Part shown: positions 17,645 through 25,494 of the stretch, piece by piece
Position numbering within the stretch: position 1 is the first letter of the stretch
Layout: the number at the start of each line of letters is the position of its first letter
NCBI RefSeq assembly: GCF_016124325.1
Contig: NZ_WGNY01000012.1
Coordinates: 1 to 64,000, forward strand
Length of the DNA stretch: 64,000 nucleotides
Reading direction: 5' to 3'
Source: Phenylobacterium sp.
GTDB lineage: Bacteria > Pseudomonadota > Alphaproteobacteria > Caulobacterales > Caulobacteraceae
Notes under the pieces: model-generated
What the model was told of the DNA's origin: nothing
Database searches by the model: none
The model's input: the letters and a program-made list of their open reading frames with translations, nothing else
Program-made: the position numbers and the translations under genes

Positions 17645-18880
17645 ATGAACGCCCCTGTGATCACCTCGGAGCGCCTCAGCGACGGCCTGGTCGAGGCCGC
17701 GCGCGACGCCGTGCGCCTGCCGGCCGGGACCCGGATCGTGGCCGCCATGTCGGGCGGGGTGGATTCCACCGTCACCGCCGCCCTGCTGGCGCGGGCGGGC
17801 TATGACGTCGTGGGCGTGACGCTGCAGCTCTACGACCACGGCGCGGCGATCCAGAAGAAGGGCGCCTGCTGCGCCGGCCAGGACATCCACGACGCGCGGA
17901 CCGCCGCCGACGCCATCGGCATCCCGCACTACGTCCTCGACTACGAGAGCCGCTTCCGCGACCAGGTGGTGGAGGACTTCGCCGACGCCTACCTGCGCGG
18001 CGAAACTCCGGTGCCGTGCATCCGCTGCAACCAGACGGTCAAGTTCCGAGACCTGCTGGACGTGGCGCGCGATCTGGGCGCGGGCGCCATGGCCACCGGC
18101 CACTACATCCGCCGCGAGGAAGGGTCCGGCGGACCCGAGCTGCACCGGGCCGTCGATCCGGCCCGTGACCAGTCCTACTTCCTCTTCGCGACGACCCGCG
18201 AGCAGCTCGCCTACCTGCGCTTCCCGCTGGGCGGCCTGCCGAAGCCGGCGGTGCGCGCCGCGGCGGCCGAACTCGGCCTGGCGGTGGCCGACAAGCCCGA
18301 CAGCCAGGACATCTGCTTCGTGCCGGAGGGCCGCTACACCACGGTGATCGACCGGCTGCGCCCGCACGGCGCGGAGCCCGGCGACATCGTGCACATGGAC
18401 GGCCGCGTCCTGGGCCGCCACGAGGGCGTGACCCGCTACACCATCGGCCAGCGGCGCGGCCTGAACGTGGCCGTGGGCGATCCACTGTTCGTGGTCAGGA
18501 TCGACGCCGACAGCCGCCGTGTGATCGTCGGCCCGCGCGAGGCGCTGCTGACGCGCGCGCTGACGCTGAAGGAGACCAACTGGCTCGGCGAGGACGCTTC
18601 GATCGAGGCGGCCTGCGCGGCCGGGCGGCCCGTGCTGGCCCGCGTGCGCTCGACCCGCGAGCCGGTGGCCGGCCGCCTGGCCATGGTGGATGGCGCGCCC
18701 GGGGTGACCTTCGACACGGCCGAGGAAGGCGTCGCGCCGGGGCAGGCCTGCGCGCTCTACGCGCCGGAAACCCCTAGCCGGGTGCTGGGCGGCGGGTTCA
18801 TCATGGGCGCGGTCCGCCTTCCTCTCCCGCTCTCGGCGGGAGAGGGGGACCGCGCGCCGAAGCCGGCCGGGGCCGGCTGA
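17645..18880 (+). CDS. mnmA: tRNA-specific 2-thiouridylase MnmA
   Basis: MnmA puts sulfur on C2 of the wobble uridine (s2U34) of Glu, Gln and Lys tRNAs, using ATP and a persulfide relay. The PP-loop SGGVDS is at 36-41. The catalytic pair is Cys128 (PCIRCN) and Cys224 (SQDICF). The protein is 411 residues, about 40 longer than E. coli MnmA, partly an N-terminal extension. The family normally ends near GGGFI; here about 20 residues after it (from GAVRLP on) are encoded by a palindromic repeat at 18821 onward. Confidence 0.96.
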   Translation: MNAPVITSERLSDGLVEAARDAVRLPAGTRIVAAMSGGVDSTVTAALLARAGYDVVGVTLQLYDHGAAIQKKGACCAGQDIHDARTAADAIGIPHYVLDYESRFRDQVVEDFADAYLRGETPVPCIRCNQTVKFRDLLDVARDLGAGAMATGHYIRREEGSGGPELHRAVDPARDQSYFLFATTREQLAYLRFPLGGLPKPAVRAAAAELGLAVADKPDSQDICFVPEGRYTTVIDRLRPHGAEPGDIVHMDGRVLGRHEGVTRYTIGQRRGLNVAVGDPLFVVRIDADSRRVIVGPREALLTRALTLKETNWLGEDASIEAACAAGRPVLARVRSTREPVAGRLAMVDGAPGVTFDTAEEGVAPGQACALYAPETPSRVLGGGFIMGAVRLPLPLSAGEGDRAPKPAGAG

Positions 18881-19034
18881 AGAGCGAGTGGTGGAGAGGG
18901 AAGGCGGCGTCTCTCGCGCCTTTTCGGTCGACCAAAACGTCGTGTCGGCCGCTCGCCCTTTCCACCAGCCGCTCTACCCCCGGCCCGAGGCCGGGGTCGG
19001 CGGCCGGTCCCCCTTTCCCGCGGCGCGGGAAAGG
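18821..19034. repeat. Cluster of palindromic GC-rich repeats
   Basis: Three hairpins follow one another: CCTCTCCCGC/GCGGGAGAGG (18821-18845, inside the end of mnmA), a CCCCGGCC-type stem near 18977-18996, and CCTTTCCCGC/GCGGGAAAGG (19012-19034). The outer two are variants of one sequence facing opposite ways, which suggests one mobile palindromic unit. It also acts as the likely end of the mnmA transcript. Confidence 0.6.
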
Positions 19035-19048
19035 AAGATGCTGCCGAC

Positions 19049-19246
19049 GTGAACGCGCGCCAATTGGTCGACATCGCCATCGACGAGGATCCGAGGGCGC
19101 CCTGCCTCTGGGTCCCGTCCGGCCTGTTCCCGGAGCTCTGCGCCGCCCTCCGTCAACGGCCGAACGTCGTCGGGGCGGTGATCTACCGCAACAAGACCAT
19201 CCGCGACGGCGGCCCCTGGTGCGACATCACCACGAGGCTTCCGTAG
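19049..19246 (+). CDS. Hypothetical 65-residue protein
   Basis: I do not recognise it. The sequence is balanced in composition, with an acidic start and a strand-like middle (CLWVPSGLFPELCAALRQ), then VVGAVIYRNKTIRDGGPWCD. It would start with GTG, with GGAAAGGAAG about 15 bases before, which is far. No homologue context. It lies between mnmA and the thiolase gene. Confidence 0.4.
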   Translation: MNARQLVDIAIDEDPRAPCLWVPSGLFPELCAALRQRPNVVGAVIYRNKTIRDGGPWCDITTRLP

Positions 19247-19287
19247 CGGACCCTGGATTTCAGTGCGCGATGAATTAGGTTGAGACC

Positions 19288-20478
19288 ATGACCCAGACCT
19301 CCGATCCCGTCGTCATCGCCGCCTATGCCCGCACGCCCATGGGCGGCTTCCAGGGCGCATTGTCCGCCGCCAAGGCCACCGACCTGGGCGCCGCCGCCGT
19401 CAGAGCCGCCGTCGAGCGCTCGGGCGCGCCGGGCGAGGCCGTGGAGCAGATCTTCATGGGCTGTGTGCTGCCCGCGGGCCTGGGCCAGGCGCCGGCCCGC
19501 CAGGCGGCGCTGGGCGCGGGCCTGCCGAAGTCGGTCGAGGCCACGACCGTCAACAAGATGTGCGGTTCGGGCATGCAGGCCGCGATCCTGGCGCATGACG
19601 CCCTGGCGGCCGGCTCGGTCGACGTCATCGTCGCCGGCGGCATGGAGAGCATGACGGGCGCGCCCTACCTGATGACCAAGCACCGCGGCGGCGCGCGGAT
19701 CGGCCACGACACCATGTTCGACCACATGTACCTCGATGGCCTCGAGGACGCCTACGAGCCCGGTCGCCTGATGGGCAGCTTCGCCGAGGAGACCGCCCGC
19801 CAGTACCAGTTCACCCGCGAGGCCATGGACGAATACGCGATCGGGTCGCTGAAGCGGGCGCGGGAGGCCACCGAGTCCGGCGCCTTCGCCAAGGAGATCG
19901 TCGCGGTCGAGGTCAAGGACCGCAAGGGAACGGTCACCGTCGACAAGGACGAGCAGCCGCTGAAGGCCGATCCGGCCAAGATCCCGACGTTGAAGCCCGC
20001 CTTCGCCAAGGACGGCGCGATCACGGCGGCGAACTCGAGCTCGATCAGCGACGGCGCCGCGGCTCTGGTGATGACCCGTGAGAGCGTCGCCCGGAAGCTC
20101 GGCATGAAGGTGGTGGCCCGCATCGCCGGCCACGCCGCCCACGCCCACGAGCCCGGCCTGTTCACCACCGCGCCGGTGCCGGCGATGCAGAAGGCGCTGA
20201 AGCGCGCCGGCTGGAGCGTGAACGAGGTGGACCTGTTCGAGGTCAACGAGGCCTTCGCCGTCGTGGCCATGATCGCCGAGCGCGAGCTGGGGATCGACCG
20301 GGCCAGGCTGAACGTCAACGGCGGCGCCTGCGCCCTGGGCCACCCGATCGGCGCCTCGGGCGCGCGCATCCTGGCCACCCTGCTGGCGGCGCTCGAAGCG
20401 CGCGGCGGCAAGAAGGGCGTCGCCTCGCTCTGCATCGGCGGCGGCGAGGCGACGGCGATGGCGGTGGAACTGGCCTAG
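19288..20478 (+). CDS. Acetyl-CoA acetyltransferase (thiolase)
   Basis: A 396-residue type II thiolase. The acyl-accepting Cys92 lies in NKMCGSGMQAA. The general bases are His352 (GHPIGASGAR) and Cys382 (CIGGGEA). The length and motifs fit the biosynthetic/degradative acetoacetyl-CoA thiolase (AtoB/PhaA type); no phaB or beta-oxidation partner is adjacent, so the pathway is not fixed. The TAG stop is the first three bases of repeat copy B. Confidence 0.93.
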   Translation: MTQTSDPVVIAAYARTPMGGFQGALSAAKATDLGAAAVRAAVERSGAPGEAVEQIFMGCVLPAGLGQAPARQAALGAGLPKSVEATTVNKMCGSGMQAAILAHDALAAGSVDVIVAGGMESMTGAPYLMTKHRGGARIGHDTMFDHMYLDGLEDAYEPGRLMGSFAEETARQYQFTREAMDEYAIGSLKRAREATESGAFAKEIVAVEVKDRKGTVTVDKDEQPLKADPAKIPTLKPAFAKDGAITAANSSSISDGAAALVMTRESVARKLGMKVVARIAGHAAHAHEPGLFTTAPVPAMQKALKRAGWSVNEVDLFEVNEAFAVVAMIAERELGIDRARLNVNGGACALGHPIGASGARILATLLAALEARGGKKGVASLCIGGGEATAMAVELA

Positions 20479-20591
20479 AGCTCGTCAGGGTGAAGTGGCG
20501 TCCGGTTCACCCGCCCGGACGAGCTCCAATCTCTCGAAGATCGAGCCTTCTGGTCCGGATCAAGCGAGGCGCTTGATCCGGGAAGGCTCTA
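20476..20591. repeat. Two-hairpin intergenic repeat, copy B
   Basis: 116 bp from TAG to CTA. Hairpin 1 has outer arms GAGCTCGTC/GACGAGCTC and inner arms GGGTGAA/TTCACCC. The CTCCAA linker follows. Hairpin 2 has outer arms GAGCCTTC/GAAGGCTC and inner arms CCGGATCAAGCG/CGCTTGATCCGG. The left TAG is the thiolase stop and the right CTA is the stop of the convergent AHSA1 gene. Confidence 0.82.
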
Positions 20592-21077
20592 GAGGGTCTT
20601 GGCCAGCGCTTCCATCTGCTCGGCGCAGACGCCCCAGCCGTCGTGGAAGCCCATCTGTTCGTGCTGCTTGCGCTTGTCGACCGTGGGGTGGCCGCAGCGG
20701 GCGACGTAGAGCGTCTGGCCGTCGCCGTGCGGCTCGAAGGTGAGCACGGCGGTCATCATGCCGCCGTCCTCGGTCGGGACCCAGCCCTCGGTGTAGGCGT
20801 CGGTGAACACCAGCTTCCGGTTCGCGACGACCTCAAGGTAGACGCCGCGGTTCGGCATCACCTCGCCGTTCGGGCCGTGCATGACGGTGTTGGCCGCACC
20901 GCCGGGCCGCAGGTCCATCTTCTCCACCTCGGCGCGCCAGGGCTTGGGGCAGAACCACTCCGGATAGCGCTCCGGCGTGGTCCAGCAGCGGAAGACCTGC
21001 GCCGGCGTGGCGTCGATGATGCGCGCGAGCACCAGCTCACGGTCGTGGCTGGGGGCGATGTCGACCGGGGTGGCCAT
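20589..21077 (-). CDS. SRPBCC/AHSA1-domain protein
   Basis: A 162-residue AHSA1-type protein. It has RIIDATPAQVFRCWTTPERYPEWFCP near the N-terminus, a central G-G-x-x-x-x-V-M-HGPNGE stretch, and a C-terminal GFHDGWGVCAEQMEALA helix. Unlike the two other AHSA1 proteins in the window it has no ArsR gene beside it. Ligand unknown. Confidence 0.87.
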   Translation of the reverse strand: MATPVDIAPSHDRELVLARIIDATPAQVFRCWTTPERYPEWFCPKPWRAEVEKMDLRPGGAANTVMHGPNGEVMPNRGVYLEVVANRKLVFTDAYTEGWVPTEDGGMMTAVLTFEPHGDGQTLYVARCGHPTVDKRKQHEQMGFHDGWGVCAEQMEALAKTL

Positions 21078-21170
21078 GGTGTTGCTCCTCGGGGGAAGGG
21101 GATTGGTGTTCCTATCGCCCCGAGGACGCGCCGGGCGCGCCGGGTCCGACAGCGGCGCGGAAAAAAAGGC

Positions 21171-21770
21171 CTACTGGCCGCCGGCGCCCTTCCGCATCGC
21201 CGAGGGATTGAACTTCATGCCGTTCACGGCCACGTCGCCCGGCTTCATGTCGGCCGGGCAGGGGCCTTCCCAGGTGGCCTGCATCTCGGTGTGGTGGGTC
21301 CCGTTCGCCTGCGGCATGGAAGACCCCTCCATCGTGGAGTCGATCTTGACCGTGTAGTTCGAGCTGAAGTCGCCGGTCGCGGTTCCCTTCGAACTGATCT
21401 TGCCGCCGCCGCCCGGCATGTCGCACACGCTCTCGAAGGCCCAGCCGCCCATCATGGGCGTGACCTTGTGCTGCGAGCACATCTCGTCGCCCTGCTGCTG
21501 GCCCCAGGCGGCCATCTCGGCGTCCTCGGCGGCGTCGACGCAGGTCTTGATCGTCTGGGCGCGGCCCATCGCCGTGGTGCTGATGGACCACAGGCCCGAC
21601 TTGCGCTTGGGCGCGGTGGCTGCGGTCATCGGCGCCGACGCCGTCGCGGGCTTGGCCTCGCCCGTCGCGGCCGCTTCGCCCGAGCTTGCCGCGCCGCCGC
21701 TCTTCTGGCACGCCCCTAGGGCCAGGAGGCTCACGCCGAGTCCCGCGCCCAAAACAAACATGCGCCGCAT
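21171..21770 (-). CDS. DUF3617-family lipoprotein
   Basis: A 199-residue exported lipoprotein. The signal peptide MRRMFVLGAGLGVSLLALGAC ends in a lipobox (LGAC, Cys21). A Ser/Ala-rich linker follows, then a DUF3617 domain with K-SGLWSISTTAMG, three further Cys and a D(M)PGGGGKISSKG stretch. Function unknown in the family. The ATG at 21770 follows AGGGTTCAAG and gives a complete signal peptide, so the longer frame is not needed. Confidence 0.82.
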   Translation of the reverse strand: MRRMFVLGAGLGVSLLALGACQKSGGAASSGEAAATGEAKPATASAPMTAATAPKRKSGLWSISTTAMGRAQTIKTCVDAAEDAEMAAWGQQQGDEMCSQHKVTPMMGGWAFESVCDMPGGGGKISSKGTATGDFSSNYTVKIDSTMEGSSMPQANGTHHTEMQATWEGPCPADMKPGDVAVNGMKFNPSAMRKGAGGQ

Positions 21771-21859
21771 CTTGAACCCTCCGGATGTGGTGTGTGTTGA
21801 ACCATAGGCCGGGAAATTCGGGAGTGGCGAGCGGGTTCGCATCGCAAGGGAGTTTCAGC

Positions 21860-22129
21860 ATGCGCGGCGAGATGCGCGACACCGGCGAACGGTTCGAGAT
21901 GGATGAGCAGGGACTGACGTCCTACGCCGACTATCATCGGGCCGATGGCCGGCTTTTCATCGACTATGTGTTCAGCCCCGTGCCGTTGCGCGGCACGGGC
22001 GCGTCGGGCCGCCTGATGGAGGCGATCGCCGCCGAGGCGCGTCGGGCGGGCGTCAAGGTCACGCCGATCTGCGGCTACGCCGCCGCCTGGCTCAAGCGCA
22101 GCGACGAGTTCCGCGACCTGGTGGCGTAG
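21860..22129 (+). CDS. Small GNAT acetyltransferase (PF14542-like)
   Basis: An 89-residue mini-GNAT and paralogue of 5131-5439. It has VFSPVPLRGTGASGRLMEAIAAEARRAG (acetyl-CoA loop at about 45-60), then VTPICGYAAAWLKR with the family Cys. The ATG has AAGGGA about 9 bases upstream. Its stop TAG is the left end of repeat copy C. Confidence 0.85.
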   Translation: MRGEMRDTGERFEMDEQGLTSYADYHRADGRLFIDYVFSPVPLRGTGASGRLMEAIAAEARRAGVKVTPICGYAAAWLKRSDEFRDLVA

Positions 22130-22241
22130 AGCGCGTCAGGCGAAAGTGTGAGCGGTTTCGCCGCTCGCACGCGCTCCAAGCTTTGGATTCTCGAGCACGA
22201 TTCAGCGGTCAGGCGATTCCACCTGACCCCATCGTGCTCTA
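22127..22241. repeat. Two-hairpin intergenic repeat, copy C
   Basis: 115 bp from TAG to CTA. Hairpin 1 has outer arms GAGCGCGT/ACGCGCTC and inner arms GGCGAAA/TTTCGCC. The CTCCAA linker follows. Hairpin 2 has outer arms GAGCACGAT/ATCGTGCTC and inner arms GGTCAGG/CCTGACC. The left TAG is the stop of the small GNAT gene; no gene ends at the right CTA here. Confidence 0.8.
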
Positions 22242-22324
22242 GCGCCTCGGGGCCGGCCGAAATCCCCGTCGGCCGGCGGTCCCGCGGCATGGGCGTCCCA
22301 TTGTCGGACGCTCAGGCTTGCGCG

Positions 22325-22612
22325 TCAGTTGCGCGCGGAGATGGCTTCGAGCGTCTGGACGCGCGAGCCCAGGTCTTCGGCGAGCTGGCGGGCGAGTTCC
22401 CGCACGCCCGGCGCATAGGCTTCGCCGCCGACCGAGATTTCCGCCGCCAGGGTTTCCAGGTCGGCCATCGCCGAGGCGAAGGTGGCCACATGGTCCTTGG
22501 CGAGTTGCTTGGCCTCCGCCTGCAGGCGGCGCACGCGCTCGGCCACGGTTTCGGTCTTCTGCGGGACGATCTTCAGGTCGTTGTCGGCGACGACGGCAAG
22601 AGTGGGAGACAT
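22325..22612 (-). CDS. Hypothetical helical protein
   Basis: A 95-residue protein of no family I recognise. It is nearly all predicted helix, charged and heptad-like (TVAERVRRLQAEAKQLAKDH, then FASAMADLETLAAEI and VRELARQLAEDLGSRVQTLEAI), with no membrane segment, so a coiled-coil or helical bundle is likely. The ATG at 22612 has a GAGG about 9 bases upstream. A monocistronic unit. Confidence 0.65.
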   Translation of the reverse strand: MSPTLAVVADNDLKIVPQKTETVAERVRRLQAEAKQLAKDHVATFASAMADLETLAAEISVGGEAYAPGVRELARQLAEDLGSRVQTLEAISARN

Positions 22613-22840
22613 CCTTTTGTACCTCAATTCCAGTACCCAAGGTCATTACGGCCCGCGATCCCCGTTGGATCGCTGTAAGGCCTCCCTGGGCGCTCAAAAA
22701 CGCGAGTCCTGAGACAGCACAGGTGGACTGACGCCCGCATGAACGGCGCCAGCAGCTTTCAGATGGGGTTTTCCGGTCACACGCTGTAGTCGCGAAACCG
22801 CATAGGTGTGCTGCGGAATTGGAATGGGTGGGGCCGGGCG

Positions 22841-23173
22841 CTATTCCCCGCCGGCCTCGGCGAGGTCCACCCGCCGGCCGCCGGCGTCGCTCAGCCGGTA
22901 GGCCGTCCCGGACGTCACGCGGTAGTAGGGCCGTTTCGAGCGCTCGCAGACGATCCGCACGTCGCGGCGCGGGTCGAATTCGTCGGACCAGGTCACGCCC
23001 GGCCGGATCTTCAGCATGACGTGGGTCTTGCCGTCGACCACCACGGCGCAGTCGACGATGCGGCCGGCCTCGTTCTCCAGCGAGAGCGTCTGCTTCTCGG
23101 GCGCGCCGGCCAGAGCCGGAACGGCCACGCTGAGAGCGAGCGCCAGGCTGGGGACGAAAGCGGACTTCGGCAC
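22841..23173 (-). CDS. Exported hypothetical protein
   Basis: A 110-residue protein with a signal peptide (KSAFVPSLALALSVAVPALA, likely cleaved at ALA-GAP near residue 21). The mature part is a small beta-rich domain with two Cys (DCAVVVDGKTHVMLK and VRIVCERSKRPYYRV), which could form a disulfide in the periplasm. A GTG start at 23173 is chosen because GGAGAG precedes it and it begins the signal peptide exactly. Family not recognised. Confidence 0.6.
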   Translation of the reverse strand: MPKSAFVPSLALALSVAVPALAGAPEKQTLSLENEAGRIVDCAVVVDGKTHVMLKIRPGVTWSDEFDPRRDVRIVCERSKRPYYRVTSGTAYRLSDAGGRRVDLAEAGGE

Positions 23174-23348
23174 GGCATGCTCTCCAGATCGGCGCCCGCC
23201 ACCCTCGGCGCCTCGCCTGGCGGCGTCAAGCGGGTGGGAACCCCGGCCCTCGACCGTGAGTTGCTCGGGCGACGGATTCACAGCAGAAGGTCGTGAGACG
23301 ATCTGATGAAGCTCGCGTGACGATCCAAGCGGGCGCGGCTGGAGGGCT

Positions 23349-24164
23349 GTGGGGTTGCATCATGTGCTGCACGACCGGCTGGCCGGCCGGGAGCACAATT
23401 CGTTCTACGATCGCCTGCCGCCCGGGCGGGTCGAGACGCGCTACCTGATCGCCACGGCGGGCCGCGCCGGCAGCACGCTGCTCTGCTCGCGGATCGGCGA
23501 ATACGGGGTGCTGGGCTTTCCCGACGAGTTCCTGAACGAGGCCTTCGTCGAACGCCTCGACCTCGTCTTCCCGCAGCCCAACCTCGACGATTTCGAGGCC
23601 TATGTGTCGGCCAGGTTCGTCTCGCCCAACGGGGTGTTCGGCCTGAAGTCCGACTGGTGGCGCTTCGACGCGGCGCGGCGGCACGACCTGTGCCGTTCGT
23701 TCTACGAGCCGCTGGACCTCGTGGTCTATCTCTGGCGCGACGACTTCGTCGCCCAGGCGGTGTCGTACACCCTCGCCGTCGAGACCCAGCAGTGGCACGC
23801 CCGCGACGCGGTCGACGGCGATCTCGAGACGGCGCAGCGCGAGGTCCCCTACGACGGGGACAAGGTGGAGACCGCCGCGCGCAACATCCTGAACCAGGAG
23901 CACATGTGGTCCCGGTTCCTGGCCGGGTGCGACGCCCCGGTGATCCGGCTCAGCTACGAGGCCCTGACCGCCGATCCCGACGAGGCGGTGGCGCGGATCG
24001 GCGAGACCCTGGGCGTGGACCTGCCGCCTCGGGAGGCCGCGCCGCGGATGCGGAAGGGCCGCTCGGGCGTCGGCCGCGAATGGCGCGAGCGCTTCGCCGC
24101 CGAACGCGGCGAGTTCATCCGCTTCTGGAACGAACACCGCGGGACGATGACCGCGAGCGCTTAG
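23349..24164 (+). CDS. Stf0-family sulfotransferase
   Basis: A 271-residue protein matching the Stf0 type, first known for making trehalose-2-sulfate in mycobacteria. The PAPS 5'-phosphosulfate loop is TAGRAGSTLLCSRI (about 36-49). YLWRDDFVAQAVSYTLAVET (about 125-144) is the 3'-phosphate/substrate region. RLSYEALTADP follows near 200. The acceptor is unknown. It stands alone with a GTG/ATG choice near 23349. Confidence 0.82.
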   Translation: MGLHHVLHDRLAGREHNSFYDRLPPGRVETRYLIATAGRAGSTLLCSRIGEYGVLGFPDEFLNEAFVERLDLVFPQPNLDDFEAYVSARFVSPNGVFGLKSDWWRFDAARRHDLCRSFYEPLDLVVYLWRDDFVAQAVSYTLAVETQQWHARDAVDGDLETAQREVPYDGDKVETAARNILNQEHMWSRFLAGCDAPVIRLSYEALTADPDEAVARIGETLGVDLPPREAAPRMRKGRSGVGREWRERFAAERGEFIRFWNEHRGTMTASA

Positions 24165-24259
24165 GACGAGGTCCGCCGCGGGCCGCGCATTCGGCGTGGT
24201 TCAGAAGGCCGGTAGCTCAACCGCCCCCGCCTGATCGGCCACACTCAGCGCGAACCGCA

Positions 24260-25063
24260 TCAGGCATGAGTCGACGACCGCAGACGGTAGGCGCCGCGCC
24301 CGAGGAACTCGATGAAGCCGTTGTCCCGCAGCACTTGAAGCTGCTGTCTGATCTTGGGGCGCACGTTGCGATTTGCCGGGTAGAGCTTCTGGAGCGTCTG
24401 TTCGGACGCATAGACCTCATCGAGCGTGAACTCGGTTCGCCTCAGCGCCTCGACGACCTTCATGACGGCAAGCAGCCATCCGCGAGCGTCCAGTGACGTA
24501 TCCCGCAGGAATCTAGTGGCTTGCCATTGCAGGCGAACTTCCTCTCTCGGGACCCATAGGCGGTTGCGGAGCAAGGCGACGCGGCCAGACGGCGGTACGT
24601 TTGAGATATTGATGTTGCATCCGATCCATCCCGCGCGGCGCGCGGTCGGCGCCAAAGGCTTCCGCGGTTCGATTAGATCGAGAACAAAGTAGTAGTTTGG
24701 GATGACAATGATGTCGGTCGCTTCCCGCGCGACGCCATCGTAGCTGAGCAACATCAGATGAGGGTTGTTCTTCGCGACGAGCCGTTGGCGCATTGCGGAG
24801 TAGGCGCCATCGGTGACGCGAGGACCGAAGCGTCCTCTCTTGCTCTTCAATTCGTATTCGTCGAAGCATGCCGGACAACGCAGATCGCCGACGGGGTTGT
24901 TATTCGGCAAGCGGTCAAGCGTGGGGGAGCCGCAGTTGGGGCAACCGACATGCTGGGCCCAGGCTTCGGTGGACACGCGAGCAATCTGAGACGGGCTCTC
25001 GAAGTGCGCCGGCGCTTCCTCAAGGCCCAGCGGCCGCCCAAGTTCGTCGTCTTCGCCTTGCAC
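24260..25063 (-). CDS. DpnI-type methyl-directed restriction endonuclease
   Basis: A 267-residue protein that aligns along its length with DpnI, which cuts G-m6A-TC only when methylated. The Zn site is C41-x2-C44 and C63-x2-C66. The PD-(D/E)xK centre is Asp60 with E71-L-K73 inside YELKSK. The segment RKPLAPTARRAGWIGCN (134-150) is nearly identical to that of DpnI. The C-terminal winged helix that reads methyl-A runs from about 195 to 260 (EFTLDEVYASEQTL, KIRQQLQVLRDNGFIEF). Start GTG follows an in-frame TAG. Lower GC than its neighbours suggests transfer. Confidence 0.92.
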   Translation of the reverse strand: MQGEDDELGRPLGLEEAPAHFESPSQIARVSTEAWAQHVGCPNCGSPTLDRLPNNNPVGDLRCPACFDEYELKSKRGRFGPRVTDGAYSAMRQRLVAKNNPHLMLLSYDGVAREATDIIVIPNYYFVLDLIEPRKPLAPTARRAGWIGCNINISNVPPSGRVALLRNRLWVPREEVRLQWQATRFLRDTSLDARGWLLAVMKVVEALRRTEFTLDEVYASEQTLQKLYPANRNVRPKIRQQLQVLRDNGFIEFLGRGAYRLRSSTHA

Positions 25064-25145
25064 CTACGCATCCGCCAACCAAGTGGTCCGAACACGACGA
25101 GGTTCACGCCGAACCTGTCGCCGAAGAAGCCTGGCTCAGGCGCAG

Positions 25146-25364
25146 CTAGAAATCACGAACTTCAGTTTCCTCGATTTCGAAGCCGTTTTCGTCGAGGGCG
25201 ATGAAGATGCGCGCTTCGAACTCGCAGGAACCGTCAGGCTTCCAGTCAATGTCGGCGTCGCGCTGTGCCGCGATTTCGGCGGCTTCCTTGGGGTGGCTTG
25301 CCGACACGAGCGCGACATAGTCGACATAGGCGTCAACCCGCCGCTTTACGGTGTATGTCGGCAT
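25146..25364 (-). CDS. Hypothetical protein upstream of the DpnI homologue
   Basis: A 72-residue acidic protein: beta-strand start MPTYTVKRRVDAYVDYVALV, a helix SHPKEAAEIAAQ, then a strand-turn-strand end EARIFIALDENGFEIEETEV. I do not recognise a family. It is 82 bases before the DpnI-type gene on the same strand and shares the lower GC, so the two probably arrived together. It could be a controller or an unrelated passenger. Confidence 0.55.
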   Translation of the reverse strand: MPTYTVKRRVDAYVDYVALVSASHPKEAAEIAAQRDADIDWKPDGSCEFEARIFIALDENGFEIEETEVRDF

Positions 25365-25422
25365 TGCCTCTCTCCGCGCTTGGACGTCGCGATTTACAGA
25401 TCCGAATCAAAGAGATGGCAAC

Positions 25423-25441
25423 AGGCCAAGGAAGTTGGCCT
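25423..25441 (-). terminator. Possible uvrB terminator hairpin
   Basis: AGGCCAA and TTGGCCT form a perfect 7-bp stem over a 5-base loop, about 54 bases after the uvrB stop codon. On the minus strand it is followed by GTTGCC and later TCTCTTTG, not a clean T run. Confidence 0.35.
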
Positions 25442-25494
25442 TCTTAGGAGCTTCGCTTGAAGCGCAGCGGTTAGGGAGCCGCCACCTCGCCCTC

